Positions 1-8,755 are shown, counted from the first letter of the stretch. The stretch is 42,705 bases of DNA from Hydrogenophaga sp. (GCA_018335615.1 JAGXRS010000463.1:1-42705); one strand, 5' to 3'. Made by a program: numbers and translations. Notes: a model not told the origin generated them from the sequence alone.

Positions 1-237
1 CTGGATGAGATCGCCGAGCTGCTGCGGCTGGAGGATGGCACCCATTGCGAGGAAGCCAGCAGTCTGGCCGAGCACAAGCTCAAGGACGTGCGCGAGAAAA
101 TGGCTGACCTGGCGCGCATGGAGGCCGTGCTGTCTGAGTTGGTGTGCGCCTGCCATGCGCGAAGGGGGAACGTTTCCTGCCCGCTGATCGCGTCACTACA
201 GGGTGGAGCAAGCTTGGCAGGTTCGGCTATGCCTTAG
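1..237 (+). CDS. merR: MerR mercury regulator, C-terminal part only
   Basis: The frame is open from the first base and encodes 78 residues up to a TAG. They match residues 67-144 of the Tn501/Tn21-type MerR, the Hg(II)-responsive repressor-activator of mer operons. All three mercury-binding cysteines are present: Cys82 (THCEEA) and Cys117/Cys126 ([14 protein letters not shown]). The DNA-binding half lies outside the window because the circular molecule was opened there. The stop codon falls inside the transposon inverted repeat, which is where merR ends in mercury transposons of this group. The rest of the mer operon should lie beyond the window edge; that is inference. Confidence 0.93.
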
Positions 238-270
238 CGTGCTTTATTTTCCGTTTTCTGAGACGACCCC
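233..270 (-). mobile_element. 38-bp terminal inverted repeat of Tn3-family mer transposon (merR end)
   Basis: Read on the minus strand it starts GGGGTCGTCTCAGAAAACGG and ends GCACGCTAAG, the Tn21/Tn501-subgroup terminal repeat. It differs from the repeat at 42432-42469 by one base (T versus C at position 8). The outer GGGG end faces the plasmid backbone at 271. Confidence 0.95.
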
Positions 271-275
271 TGCCT
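271..275. repeat. Target-site duplication, trfA side
   Basis: The 5-bp sequence tgcct directly outside the inverted repeat is identical to 42427-42431 outside the other one. Tn3-family elements make 5-bp duplications. The match indicates a simple insertion with no later deletion or rearrangement at either junction. Confidence 0.93.
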
Positions 276-292
276 CGCCGGAAGTGGCGATG
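274..292. repeat. Palindromic repeat unit, cut off from its cluster by the transposon
   Basis: ctcgccggaagtggcgatg is one member of the CATCGYCRGAA-n-TGGCGATG family. It is followed by CTCGAG and then the trfA terminator. The partner units lie at 42248-42391 on the far side of the transposon. Confidence 0.8.
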
Positions 293-297
293 CTCGA

Positions 298-327
298 GAA
301 AAAAAGCCGCCTCGATCTCGGGCGGCT
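298..327 (-). terminator. Rho-independent terminator of the ssb-trfA operon
   Basis: On the minus strand the stem AGCCGCC / GGCGGCT (9-nt loop) is followed by a run of eight T. It begins about 20 bp after the trfA stop codon. Confidence 0.85.
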
Positions 328-349
328 CCAGGGGAGGGCAGGGGGGCGA

Positions 350-1570
350 TCACCGCTTGCAATGCACCAGGTCGTCGTTCACCCACGCACTTTCGACCAG
401 GCCGTTTTCGCGCAGCTCGTCGCACGCTTCGCCTACCTGCTCGCGCCACTTCTTCGGCCGGGTGGAATCCGAGCCGCACATCAGCCGGAACGTCTCCAGC
501 TTGAGCGGGTACGGCTCCTTGTGGGTGGCGAAGTAGTCGAACATGCGCCGCGCGGTGGGCGACAGCTTGCGGTACTTCTCCCACACGAATTTCGTGTAGT
601 GGTCGCCGGCGAACAGCACCACGATTTCGGCGTCGATCTCGACCTGGCAGCGCGACGTGCGCTTGCCGCGATCCAGGACGCGGAAGCGCCGGATCAGCGA
701 CACCGATTCGAGCCGGCCGATGCGTTGGGATGAGAACTGCATGGCCGACGCCTGGAGCCGCGTCAGGCATTCCTCGGCCCTTGTGTAGTACCGACCGTTG
801 ATTGACCAGTCCAAGTCCTGGCAAAGCTCGTAGAACGTGAAGGAAACCGGCTCTCCGAGCGCGGTGCGCTTCGCGTACTCCAGCACCTGGGCGAATACCA
901 GCTCGTCGTCGTCGGCGCGCAGCTCGATCCCGGTGTAGGTGATCTCCACGTCTTTGTTGACGTGGTAGATCGACTGGCCTTGCAGCGCGGCGCGCGGCAC
1001 CTTCTTGTTGCGGACGGTGAAGATCGCCGACCGCCCGAAGTCGTTGGGCAGTGCCCGCATGTGATCCGGCCAGGGAGCCAGGTCGAACAGCGAGAGCTGC
1101 ATGTCCTTGATCTGCTGCTTCGTGTGCTTGAGCAAGGCCGTCTGCTTGGCCTCGCTGACCTTCTCGGCCAGCTCACCGCCGGCCGTTCGCTTCTTGGTCG
1201 CCATCGCACTACTCCGTTTGTCCTGGGCCAGCGCGCCGATCTGCTCGGCCATCTTGTTCACGGCGGTGCGCGGTTCGGGCGGCAGGCCCATCGTGCGCGC
1301 AAGCTCGGCCGATTCCTGCGCCATGCGCTCGGATCGCTCGACGGCGGCACTTGCCGGCGTCGGTAGCTTCGGCGGCAAAGCCGCCTCGTTGTCGCCGGCC
1401 GTGGCCGGCAGCTCGAAGAGGGAACCGGCGGGGCGGAAGGCCCCGCCGGCGCTGCCCGAGTCCCTGCGAGCGGCGGCGGTACGGGCGGCAAGGTCGGTGG
1501 CGTCGGCTTCGCTAAGCCCGCCCTCGATGAGCTTGCGCCTGTATTCCTGCTCGTTGAACTCGTTCTGCAT
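350..1570 (-). CDS. trfA: TrfA replication initiator (two nested products)
   Basis: This 406-residue protein is the IncP-1 initiator that binds the 17-bp-class iterons of oriV, opens the origin and recruits host DnaB helicase. The C-terminal half carries the winged-helix DNA-binding region (for example GRYYTRAEECLTRLQASAMQF). A second in-frame start, ATG at 1204 (codon 123, MATKKRTAG), would give a product of 284 residues, matching the known long and short TrfA forms (TrfA1 and TrfA2). The N-terminal extension is the part expected to matter for some hosts such as Pseudomonas. It lies 46 bp after ssb in one operon driven from the KorA/KorB-controlled promoter near 1990-2018. Confidence 0.97.
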   Translation of the reverse strand: MQNEFNEQEYRRKLIEGGLSEADATDLAARTAAARRDSGSAGGAFRPAGSLFELPATAGDNEAALPPKLPTPASAAVERSERMAQESAELARTMGLPPEPRTAVNKMAEQIGALAQDKRSSAMATKKRTAGGELAEKVSEAKQTALLKHTKQQIKDMQLSLFDLAPWPDHMRALPNDFGRSAIFTVRNKKVPRAALQGQSIYHVNKDVEITYTGIELRADDDELVFAQVLEYAKRTALGEPVSFTFYELCQDLDWSINGRYYTRAEECLTRLQASAMQFSSQRIGRLESVSLIRRFRVLDRGKRTSRCQVEIDAEIVVLFAGDHYTKFVWEKYRKLSPTARRMFDYFATHKEPYPLKLETFRLMCGSDSTRPKKWREQVGEACDELRENGLVESAWVNDDLVHCKR

Positions 1571-1616
1571 CTAATCTCCCTCCTAGCATACTGCCCGGCC
1601 GTGGCCGGGCCTGGCC

Positions 1617-1958
1617 TTACTGGCCGCCGCCTGGCGCTTTGGTGTCCAGGTATTCGATTTCCTCGGCGATGAAATCGAAGCCGTATTCGGTCTTGCCGTC
1701 CTTCTCGTACTTCGTCGGCTCGATGCGGCCCTGGACGAACACCTTGGAGCCTTTGCCCAGGTACTTGCCCGCGTTCTCGGCCAGGCCGCCGAACGACTTG
1801 ATGCGGAAGAAGTCCGTCTGCTCCTGCTTCGCACCGGCTGCGTTGCGCCACACGCGATTGACAGCCAGGTCGAAAACGGCGCGGGCGCTGTTTTCGCTAT
1901 GGCGAACGTCGGTATCGCGGGTAAGATTACCGATAAACTGGAACAGGTTGTGGCTCAT
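1617..1958 (-). CDS. ssb: Plasmid single-stranded DNA-binding protein
   Basis: The 113-residue protein has an OB-fold SSB core (FQFIGNLTRDTDVRHSENS, then FFRIKSFGGLAENAGKYLGKG and KVFVQGRIEPTKYEKDGKTE). It lacks the long acidic C-terminal tail of chromosomal SSB and ends TKAPGGGQ, as IncP SSBs do. It is the first gene of the ssb-trfA operon, so single-strand binding capacity is co-regulated with the initiator. AAAGGAGC lies just ahead of the ATG at 1958 on the minus strand. Confidence 0.95.
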   Translation of the reverse strand: MSHNLFQFIGNLTRDTDVRHSENSARAVFDLAVNRVWRNAAGAKQEQTDFFRIKSFGGLAENAGKYLGKGSKVFVQGRIEPTKYEKDGKTEYGFDFIAEEIEYLDTKAPGGGQ

Positions 1959-1989
1959 TCGTCATGCTCCTTTCGCTAATGGAGTCGTC

Positions 1990-2018
1990 AGTTTAGCTAA
2001 ACCTGCGTCCGTGGTCAA
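1990..2018 (-). promoter_or_regulatory. trfA operon promoter with KorA operator in its -10 region
   Basis: The minus strand shows TTGACC (2018-2013), a 17-bp spacer and TAAACT (1995-1990). The perfect 12-bp KorA palindrome GTTTAGCTAAAC (1991-2002) covers the -10 box, so KorA binding should block RNA polymerase. The korA promoter has the same arrangement. Confidence 0.88.
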
Positions 2019-2022
2019 GAAC

Positions 2023-2035
2023 TTTAGCGGCTAAA
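2023..2035. promoter_or_regulatory. KorB operator between divergent trfA and trbA
   Basis: This is a perfect 13-bp KorB palindrome TTTAGCGGCTAAA. It sits upstream of the trfA -35 box and overlaps the likely trbA promoter (TAAAAT at 2032-2037). One KorB site can therefore act on replication and transfer together. The divergent region 1959-2071 holds no gene. Confidence 0.88.
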
Positions 2036-2071
2036 ATTTTCTGCCGCCCGCACCGAGAAGGCATACGGGCC

Positions 2072-2434
2072 TTGTACAACTACATCTTCTTCACGAACGT
2101 GCTCCGGCTGCTCGATGAGCGGCACATGACGAAAAAGGAGCTATCGGACAGGTCGGGGGTTTCGATCTCCTTCCTGTCCGATCTCACTACTGGCAAAGCC
2201 AACCCCTCCCTAAAGGTGATGGAGGACATTGCGCAGGCCCTTGAAACTCCCCTGCCGCTCCTGCTTGAATCGACCGACCTGGACAAAGAAGCCCTTGACA
2301 CCCTGGCCGGCGGCAAGGCACCCCGAAGCCTGCCGCCAGGCTTCGAGCGCGTGGCGGCCGTGCTGCCAGAACACCAGGCGTTCATCGTCAAGAAGTGGGG
2401 CGAAGCGACAAGGAAGAAACTTAGAGGGAGTTGA
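2072..2434 (+). CDS. trbA: TrbA transcriptional regulator of transfer genes
   Basis: The 120-residue protein has an N-terminal helix-turn-helix (TKKELSDRSGVSISFLSDLT, about residues 20-39) and a C-terminal segment PPGFERVAAVLPEHQAFIVKKW almost identical to the dimerisation part of KorA. TrbA represses conjugation promoters in IncP plasmids. The start is TTG, chosen because the alignable N-terminus (YNYIFFTNVLRLLDERH) begins there; the next ATG at 2129 would remove it. A candidate operator half shared by the trbB promoter and the presumed traG promoter is ttcggtatatcg. Confidence 0.94.
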   Translation: MYNYIFFTNVLRLLDERHMTKKELSDRSGVSISFLSDLTTGKANPSLKVMEDIAQALETPLPLLLESTDLDKEALDTLAGGKAPRSLPPGFERVAAVLPEHQAFIVKKWGEATRKKLRGS

Positions 2435-2495
2435 CGCCAGGATGTGAGAAGGGAAGGGAAGCGGCGCGGAACTGAGCCACAAGAGCCAGCCAAGT

Positions 2496-2508
2496 TTTAG
2501 CCGCTAAA
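2496..2508. promoter_or_regulatory. KorB operator between trbA and trbB
   Basis: The perfect palindrome TTTAGCCGCTAAA lies 62 bp after the trbA stop and about 170 bp upstream of the trbB promoter. It is placed for long-range KorB repression of the trb operon. Apart from this and the trbB promoter I see nothing gene-like in 2435-2743. Confidence 0.88.
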
Positions 2509-2680
2509 GCCCGCCGGGGTGGCTCAACCCCCGGACAACCCATAACGCAAACGCCACGGGTTCGGCGCGAGGGCGCACGGAGCATGCGCCGCGTTGTCGC
2601 CTCTTTCGCCCCTGCAATCCGCGATGCAACGTCGCGGCCGAAGTCACCCTTGTGCGCTTCGGTGTTGCGGTCGAAATTAG

Positions 2681-2710
2681 TTCGGTATATCGTATGAACC
2701 TGTGTAGAAT
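2681..2710 (+). promoter_or_regulatory. trbB promoter with candidate TrbA site
   Basis: TAGAAT at 2705-2710 is a good -10. The -35 region is weak and overlaps ttcggtatatcg (2681-2692). The same 12 bases recur at 27767-27778 upstream of traG. TrbA is known to control both trbB and traG promoters in IncP plasmids, so this shared sequence is its likely binding site. Confidence 0.7.
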
Positions 2711-2743
2711 GCGCGAAACGCAACGGCATACAGGGCATACGGA

Positions 2744-3706
2744 ATGACCGACCAGAAACCAGAACACAACAGCATCAAGGAACGGGCGAAGAAGAAGCTC
2801 GAACGCGACATGGGGCCGGAGCTGCTGGCCGCCCTCAACGATCCCAAGACCGTTGAAATCATGCTCAACGCGGACGGCAAGCTCTGGCTCGAACGCCTGG
2901 GCGAGCCGATGAAGTGCATCGGCACGCTGCGCGTCGCGCAGGCGCAAGCCATCATCGAAACCATCGCGGGCTACCACGGCAAGGAAGTCACGCGCTCCAA
3001 GCCGATCCTGGAAGGCGAGCTGCCCCTTGATGGCAGTCGCTTCGCCGGCCAGCTCCCGCCGGTTGTGCCCGCACCCACCTTCGCCATTCGGAAGAAGGCC
3101 GTCGCCATCTTCACGCTCGATCAGTACGTCGAACGCGGAATCATGACCGCGCCGCAGCGCGAGGCATTGATTGCAGCGGTGCGCGCGCACCGGAACATCC
3201 TTGTGATCGGCGGCACCGGCTCGGGCAAGACCACGCTGGTGAACGCGATCATCAACGAGATGGTGATTCAAGACCCGACCGAGCGGGTTTTCATCATCGA
3301 GGACACCGGCGAAATCCAGTGCGCCGCCGAGAACTACGTCCAGTACCACACCAGCATCGACGTGAACATGACGGCGCTGCTGAAAACCACCCTCCGCATG
3401 CGCCCCGACCGAATCCTGGTCGGCGAGGTGCGCGGCCCCGAAGCCCTTGATCTGTTGATGGCCTGGAACACCGGGCACGAAGGAGGTGCTGCAACCCTGC
3501 ACGCAAACAACGCCAAAGCTGGATTGGATCGGCTCGCCATGCTCATCAGCATGCACCCCGATTCCCCGAAACCCATTGAACCGCTTATCGGCGAGGCGGT
3601 TCACGTGGTTGTTCATATCGCCCGCGTCGAAGGCTCGCGGCGCATCCAGGAAATCTTGGAGGTTTCCGGGTTCGCCAACGGCCAGTACATCACCAAAACC
3701 CTCTGA
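2744..3706 (+). CDS. trbB: TrbB, VirB11-type secretion ATPase
   Basis: This 320-residue hexameric traffic ATPase powers pilus assembly and substrate transfer at the cytoplasmic face of the mating channel. Walker A is GGTGSGKT at residues 156-163. It is followed by the Asp-box region (FIIEDTGEIQC) and Walker B (RILVGEVRGPEALDLL), with the His box GHEGGAATLHANN. It is the first gene of the trb operon. Confidence 0.97.
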   Translation: MTDQKPEHNSIKERAKKKLERDMGPELLAALNDPKTVEIMLNADGKLWLERLGEPMKCIGTLRVAQAQAIIETIAGYHGKEVTRSKPILEGELPLDGSRFAGQLPPVVPAPTFAIRKKAVAIFTLDQYVERGIMTAPQREALIAAVRAHRNILVIGGTGSGKTTLVNAIINEMVIQDPTERVFIIEDTGEIQCAAENYVQYHTSIDVNMTALLKTTLRMRPDRILVGEVRGPEALDLLMAWNTGHEGGAATLHANNAKAGLDRLAMLISMHPDSPKPIEPLIGEAVHVVVHIARVEGSRRIQEILEVSGFANGQYITKTL

Positions 3707-3722
3707 CTAGGAGTTACGACCA

Positions 3723-4187
3723 ATGCAAGCAACCTTCCCGGCATTCCGCCTCAACCGCAACGCCCTGTTCTACATGGGCCTCTTCGCCCTCCTGGCGTTC
3801 TTCCTGCTGGCCCCCCAGCACGCATTCGCCTCCGAGGGCACCGGCGGCTCTCTGCCGTATGAGAGCTGGCTGACCAACCTCCGCAACTCCGTCACCGGCC
3901 CGGTGGCCTTCGCGCTGTCGATCATCGGCATCGTGGTCGCCGGCGGCATCCTGATCTTCGGCGGCGAACTCAACGGCTTCTTCCGCACGTTGATCTTCAT
4001 CGTCCTGGTCATGGCCCTGCTGGTCGGCGCGCAGAACATGATGAGCACGTTCTTCGGCCGTGGCGCGGAAATCGCCGCCCTGACCGATGGCGCGCTGCAC
4101 CAGGTCAAGGTCGCCGCGCTGGACGTGGCCGGCTTCCCCGGCGAAGCCGTCATGCGCTGGGCCGAGCGCGGCCACATCGCGGGGTAA
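3723..4187 (+). CDS. trbC: TrbC pilin precursor
   Basis: The 154-residue propilin has a signal peptide ending AFA at residue 36. The mature chain starts at Ser37 (SEGTGGSLPYESW), has two membrane helices (about 60-80 and 88-104) and Gly114 followed by AEIA. In RP4, TrbC is trimmed and cyclised head-to-tail between Ser37 and Gly114 by TraF after loss of AEIA. Every one of these residues is conserved here at the same number, so the same circular pilin is expected. Confidence 0.96.
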   Translation: MQATFPAFRLNRNALFYMGLFALLAFFLLAPQHAFASEGTGGSLPYESWLTNLRNSVTGPVAFALSIIGIVVAGGILIFGGELNGFFRTLIFIVLVMALLVGAQNMMSTFFGRGAEIAALTDGALHQVKVAALDVAGFPGEAVMRWAERGHIAG

Positions 4188-4190
4188 GTC

Positions 4191-4502
4191 ATGGCTCTGC
4201 GCGCGATCCCCATCCGTAGGGCCGGCAACCGAGAAAACCTGTTCATGGGCGGGGATCGTGAGCTGGTGATGTTCTCGGGCCTGCTGGCCGGCGCGCTGAT
4301 TTTCAGCGCCCAAGAAGTGAGGGCAACGGTGTTCGGCATCGCCTTGTGGTTCGGCGCGCTCTTCGCGCTGCGCCTCATGGCGAAGGCCGATCCGAAGCTG
4401 CGACACGTGTACCTGCGGCACCGCCGGTACAAGCCGTACTACCCGGCTCGCAGCACGCCCTTCCGTGACAACACGCCGAGTCAAGGGAAGCAATACAAAT
4501 GA
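4191..4502 (+). CDS. trbD: TrbD, VirB3-like inner-membrane protein
   Basis: The 103-residue protein has one hydrophobic hairpin (LVMFSGLLAGALIFSAQ and ATVFGIALWFGALFALRL), typical of VirB3/TrbD. It starts 3 bp after trbC and its stop overlaps the trbE start (ATGA), so it is translationally coupled to the ATPase it normally works with. Confidence 0.94.
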   Translation: MALRAIPIRRAGNRENLFMGGDRELVMFSGLLAGALIFSAQEVRATVFGIALWFGALFALRLMAKADPKLRHVYLRHRRYKPYYPARSTPFRDNTPSQGKQYK

Positions 4503-7057
4503 TCGAAGCAATCGCAATTGCCATTGCTGTGCTCGGTGCGGTTCTGTTGCTCATCCTCTTTGCCCGCATCCGGGCTGTCGATGCCGAGCTGAAGCTCAAG
4601 AAGCATCGCGCCAAGGATGCCGGCCTGGCCGATCTGCTCAATTACGCCGCCGTGGTCGATGACGGCGTGATCGTGGGCAAGAACGGCTCCTTTATGGCCG
4701 CCTGGCTGTACAAGGGTGATGACAACGCCAGCAGCACCGAGGAACAGCGGGAAATGGTGTCGTTCCGCATCAACCAGGCCCTGGCGGGCCTGGGGAACGG
4801 CTGGATGGTGCATGTCGATGCTGTGCGTCGGCCTGCGCCGAACTACTCGGAGCGGGGCGTGTCATCGTTCCCCGACTCCGTTTCCTTCGCCATTGACGAG
4901 GAACGCCGGCGCTTGTTCGAGGGCCTGGGCGCGATGTTCGAGGGCTACTTTGTCCTGACCGTCACGTGGTTCCCGCCAGTGCTGGCCCAGCGCAAGTTTG
5001 TCGAACTCATGTTCGATGACGATGCGGTGGCTCCCGACCATACGGCGCGCACTACGGGCCTGATTGCGCAGTTCAAGCGCGAGATCACCAGCCTGGAATC
5101 GCGCCTGTCCTCGGCGGTCAAGATGACGCGCCTGCGCGGCCAAAAAGTCGTGTCGGAAGAGGGCAGGGAAGTCACGCACGATGACTTCCTGAGCTGGTTG
5201 CAGTTCTGCGTGACGGGCCTCCATCACCCGGTCATGCTGCCCAGCAATCCGATGTACCTCGATGCGGTAATCGGCGGGCAAGAGCTGTGGGGCGGCGTCG
5301 TGCCCAAGATCGGGCGCAAGTTCATCCAGGTGGTCGCCATCGAAGGCTTCCCCTTGGAGTCAACGCCTGGGGTGCTCTCGGCCCTGGCCGAGCTGCCCAG
5401 CGAATACCGCTGGTCGAGCCGCTTCATCTTCATGGATCAGCACGAGTCCTTGAAGCACCTGGACAAGTTCCGCAAGAAGTGGAAGCAGAAGATTCGCGGC
5501 TTCTTCGATCAGGTGTTCAACACGAATACCGGCTCGATCAACCAGGACGCGGCCGCGATGGTCGGCGACGCCGAGGCGGCCATCGCCGAGGTCAACAGCG
5601 GCTTGGTGGCGGCCGGCTACTACACCAGCGTAGTCGTGCTGATGGACGAGGATCGGGAGCGCCTGGCGGCCTCCGCGCTCCTGGTCGAGAAGGCCGTCAA
5701 CCGCCTGGCCTTCGCGGCCCGTATCGAGACGATCAACACGCTCGATGCGTACCTGGGCAGCTTGCCCGGCCACGGCGTCGAGAACGTGCGCCGGCCGCTC
5801 ATCAACACGATGAACCTGGCCGACCTGCTGCCGACAAGCTCGATCTGGACGGGCAGCGCCACGGCTCCGTGCCCGATGTACCCGCCGCTGTCGCCGGCGC
5901 TCATGCACTGCGTGACGGTGGGCGCTACGCCGTTCCGCCTGAACCTGCACGTGCGCGACCTGGGCCACACCTTCATGTTCGGCCCGACCGGCGCAGGCAA
6001 ATCGACGCACCTGGGCATCATCGCCGCGCAGCTCCGTCGCTACGCCGGCATGTCGATCTACGCCTTCGACAAGGGCATGTCGATGTACCCACTCGCGGCC
6101 GGCATCCGCGCGGCCACGAAGGGCAAGAGCGGCCTGCATTTCACGGTGGCCGCCGACGATGACCGCCTGGCGTTCTGCCCGCTCCAGTTCCTCGAAACGA
6201 AGGGGGATAGGGCCTGGGCGATGGAGTGGATCGACACCATCCTGGCGTTGAACGGCGTCAACACCACGCCGGCGCAGCGCAACGAGATCGGCAACGCGAT
6301 CATGAGCATGCACGCCAGCGGCGCGCGCACGCTCTCCGAGTTCTCGGTGACGATTCAGGACGAGGCGATCCGCGAGGCCATCAAGCAGTACACGGTGGAC
6401 GGCTCGATGGGCCACCTGCTCGACGCCGAAGAGGACGGCCTGTCGCTGTCCGACTTCACGGTGTTCGAGATCGAAGAGCTGATGAACCTGGGCGAGAAGT
6501 TCGCGCTGCCGGTGCTGCTCTACCTGTTCCGCCGCATCGAGCGCGCACTGAAAGGCCAGCCCTCCGTCATCATCCTGGACGAAGCCTGGTTGATGCTGGG
6601 CCACCCCGCGTTCCGCGCCAAGATCAGGGAATGGCTCAAGGTGCTGCGCAAGGCCAACTGCCTTGTGCTGATGGCGACGCAAAGCCTCTCCGACGCGGCC
6701 AACTCGGGCATCTTGGACGTGATCGTGGAATCGACCGCGACCAAGATTTTCCTGCCTAACGTCTACGCCAGGGATGAGGACACATCGGCGCTCTATCGCC
6801 GTATGGGCCTCAACGCGCGTCAGATCGAAATCCTGGCGACTGCCATTCCGAAGCGTCAGTACTACTACGTCTCGGAGAACGGCCGCCGTCTCTATGACCT
6901 TGCCCTGGGGCCGATGGCCCTGGCCTTCGTCGGTGCGTCCGACAAGGAATCGGTCGCCACCATCAAGAGCCTCGAAGCCAAGTTCGGCCACGAATGGGTG
7001 CATGAGTGGCTGGCCGGCCGTGGGCTGAATCTCAACGACTACCTGGAGGCCGCATGA
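4499..7057 (+). CDS. trbE: TrbE, VirB4-type secretion ATPase
   Basis: At 852 residues this is the large conserved type IV secretion ATPase. An N-terminal hydrophobic stretch (IAIAIAVLGAVLLLILFARI) precedes the CagE/VirB4 domain. Walker A is GPTGAGKST at about residues 495-503 and Walker B is SVIILDEAW at about 688-696. It supplies energy for assembly of the mating apparatus. Its stop overlaps the trbF start by ATGA. Confidence 0.97.
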   Translation: MIEAIAIAIAVLGAVLLLILFARIRAVDAELKLKKHRAKDAGLADLLNYAAVVDDGVIVGKNGSFMAAWLYKGDDNASSTEEQREMVSFRINQALAGLGNGWMVHVDAVRRPAPNYSERGVSSFPDSVSFAIDEERRRLFEGLGAMFEGYFVLTVTWFPPVLAQRKFVELMFDDDAVAPDHTARTTGLIAQFKREITSLESRLSSAVKMTRLRGQKVVSEEGREVTHDDFLSWLQFCVTGLHHPVMLPSNPMYLDAVIGGQELWGGVVPKIGRKFIQVVAIEGFPLESTPGVLSALAELPSEYRWSSRFIFMDQHESLKHLDKFRKKWKQKIRGFFDQVFNTNTGSINQDAAAMVGDAEAAIAEVNSGLVAAGYYTSVVVLMDEDRERLAASALLVEKAVNRLAFAARIETINTLDAYLGSLPGHGVENVRRPLINTMNLADLLPTSSIWTGSATAPCPMYPPLSPALMHCVTVGATPFRLNLHVRDLGHTFMFGPTGAGKSTHLGIIAAQLRRYAGMSIYAFDKGMSMYPLAAGIRAATKGKSGLHFTVAADDDRLAFCPLQFLETKGDRAWAMEWIDTILALNGVNTTPAQRNEIGNAIMSMHASGARTLSEFSVTIQDEAIREAIKQYTVDGSMGHLLDAEEDGLSLSDFTVFEIEELMNLGEKFALPVLLYLFRRIERALKGQPSVIILDEAWLMLGHPAFRAKIREWLKVLRKANCLVLMATQSLSDAANSGILDVIVESTATKIFLPNVYARDEDTSALYRRMGLNARQIEILATAIPKRQYYYVSENGRRLYDLALGPMALAFVGASDKESVATIKSLEAKFGHEWVHEWLAGRGLNLNDYLEAA

Positions 7058-7836
7058 GCATCGCCGACACCCTCAAGGGCTTGATCTTCAAGAAGCCCGC
7101 CAACTCCGCCGAGCCGCGCGATCCGCGCCGCTCGAAGGAACCGCTCGCCGGCGGCCGCCGTGCGGGCGAGGCCGAGAACCCCTACCTGGCCGCGCGCCGC
7201 ACCTGGAACGATCACGTGGGCAGCGTCGTCTCGCAGCGCCAAACCTGGCAGGTGATAGGCATCCTGTCGCTGTTGATCGCGCTGGCCGGCGTGGGTGGCG
7301 TGATCCACATCGGCAGCCAGTCGAAGTTCATCCCCTACGTGGTCGAGGTGGACAAGCTGGGCCAGACGGTGGCCGCCGGCCCGGTGCAGGCCGCAGGGAA
7401 GGCCGATCCGCGTGTCATCCACGCCGCCGTTGCGGACTGGATGAGCTGCGCGCGCATGGTGTCGCCTGACGTGGCCTTGCAGCGCAAGTGCGTGTTCAAG
7501 GCGTACTCGATGCTCGCCCCCAACGATCCGGCGACGCCAAAGATGAACGAGTGGTTGAACGGCACGCCCGATTCCAGCCCGTTCAAGCGCGCCGAGAAGG
7601 AAATGGTCAGCGTCGAGATCAAGACCGTCATCCCGCAAACGCCCGACACCTGGCAAGTCGAGTGGGTGGAAACCACGCGCGACCGCCAAGGCACGCTGAA
7701 AGGTCAGCCCGTCACCTGGCGCGCGCTCGTGACTACCTACATCGCCGAGGTCACGCCCAACACCACCGATGAGCAACTGCGGAACAACCCGTTGAGCATC
7801 TACGTGCGTGATTACTCCTGGTCCCGCATCCAATGA
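7054..7836 (+). CDS. trbF: TrbF, VirB8-like channel scaffold
   Basis: The 260-residue protein starts at MSIADTLKG, which overlaps the trbE stop. An upstream in-frame start at 7006 lies inside trbE and is less likely. It has a cytoplasmic N-terminus, a single membrane helix (VIGILSLLIALAGVGGVIHI) and a periplasmic VirB8-type domain. VirB8 proteins bridge the inner-membrane ATPases and the outer-membrane core. Confidence 0.95.
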   Translation: MSIADTLKGLIFKKPANSAEPRDPRRSKEPLAGGRRAGEAENPYLAARRTWNDHVGSVVSQRQTWQVIGILSLLIALAGVGGVIHIGSQSKFIPYVVEVDKLGQTVAAGPVQAAGKADPRVIHAAVADWMSCARMVSPDVALQRKCVFKAYSMLAPNDPATPKMNEWLNGTPDSSPFKRAEKEMVSVEIKTVIPQTPDTWQVEWVETTRDRQGTLKGQPVTWRALVTTYIAEVTPNTTDEQLRNNPLSIYVRDYSWSRIQ

Positions 7837-7853
7837 ATTCGAGGTCATCCACC

Positions 7854-8753
7854 ATGAAGAAAACCCTCTCCGCTTTGATCGTGGGCGCTGCTGTGGCGGT
7901 GCCCTCCCTGGCTCTGGCCGCCCCTGGCGACGACATTGCCGACAAGTATTTCAACAAGACCAACCCGACGCTGACCGCTCAAGAGCGCGCGGCGCTCGCC
8001 ATCGCCAAACGGTGGGAAGCGGGGTCGGCGACCGGCATCAAGCCGGTGGCCGGCTCGGGCGGTGCCATCAAGTTCGTGTACGGCGCGCAGCAGCCGAGCA
8101 TCGTTTGCGCGGTGCTCCAGGTGTGCGACGTGGCCTTGCAGCCCGGCGAACAAGTGAACTCGATCAACCTGGGCGACACGGCCAGGTGGACGGTGGAACC
8201 GGCCATCACCGGCAGCGGCGCGACCGAGGTTCAGCACCTCATCATCAAGCCGATGGACGTGGGCCTCGAAACCAGCCTGGTTGTGACCACGAACCGCCGC
8301 AGCTACCACTTCCGCCTGCGCTCGCATCGCACCGAGTACATGCCGCAAGTCTCGTTCACGTACCCCGAGGAAGCGCAAGCCAAGTGGGACGCGATCCAGC
8401 GCCGCGAGAAGCAGGAACGCACCGACAACACCCTGCCGGCGACGGGCGAGTACCTGGGCGATCTCTCGTTCGACTATGAGCTGTCCGGGTCGGCGAGCTG
8501 GAAGCCTGTGCGCGTCTACAACGATGGCCGCAAGACCATCATCGAAATGCCCGGCACGATGCAGCAGACCGAAGCGCCGACGCTCCTGGTCGTGCGCAAA
8601 GAGGGCGGCTTGTTCACCGACGACGAAACGGTGCTGGTCAATTACCGCGTGCAGGGCAATCGCTACATCGTGGACACGGTGTTTGACCGCGCGATCCTGA
8701 TTGCCGGTGTTGGCAGTAGCCAAGACCGCGTGACCATCAGCCGGAGGAAGTGA
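7854..8753 (+). CDS. trbG: TrbG, VirB9-like outer-membrane core subunit
   Basis: From MKKTLSALIVG the product is 299 residues with a clear signal peptide cleaved near LALAAPGDD. It is a CagX/VirB9 beta-sandwich protein of the core channel (for example YHFRLRSHRTEYMPQVSFTYPEE). I chose ATG 7854 because GAGG lies 9 bases upstream and the signal peptide begins there. An in-frame ATG at 7833, overlapping the trbF stop, would add seven residues and could also be used. Confidence 0.94.
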   Translation: MKKTLSALIVGAAVAVPSLALAAPGDDIADKYFNKTNPTLTAQERAALAIAKRWEAGSATGIKPVAGSGGAIKFVYGAQQPSIVCAVLQVCDVALQPGEQVNSINLGDTARWTVEPAITGSGATEVQHLIIKPMDVGLETSLVVTTNRRSYHFRLRSHRTEYMPQVSFTYPEEAQAKWDAIQRREKQERTDNTLPATGEYLGDLSFDYELSGSASWKPVRVYNDGRKTIIEMPGTMQQTEAPTLLVVRKEGGLFTDDETVLVNYRVQGNRYIVDTVFDRAILIAGVGSSQDRVTISRRK

Positions 8754-8755
8754 CC

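Noticed and set aside
5360..7003. Minus-strand frame of 547 codons opposite trbE
   Set aside because: It lies antisense to a VirB4 ATPase with intact Walker motifs and shows no family features of its own.
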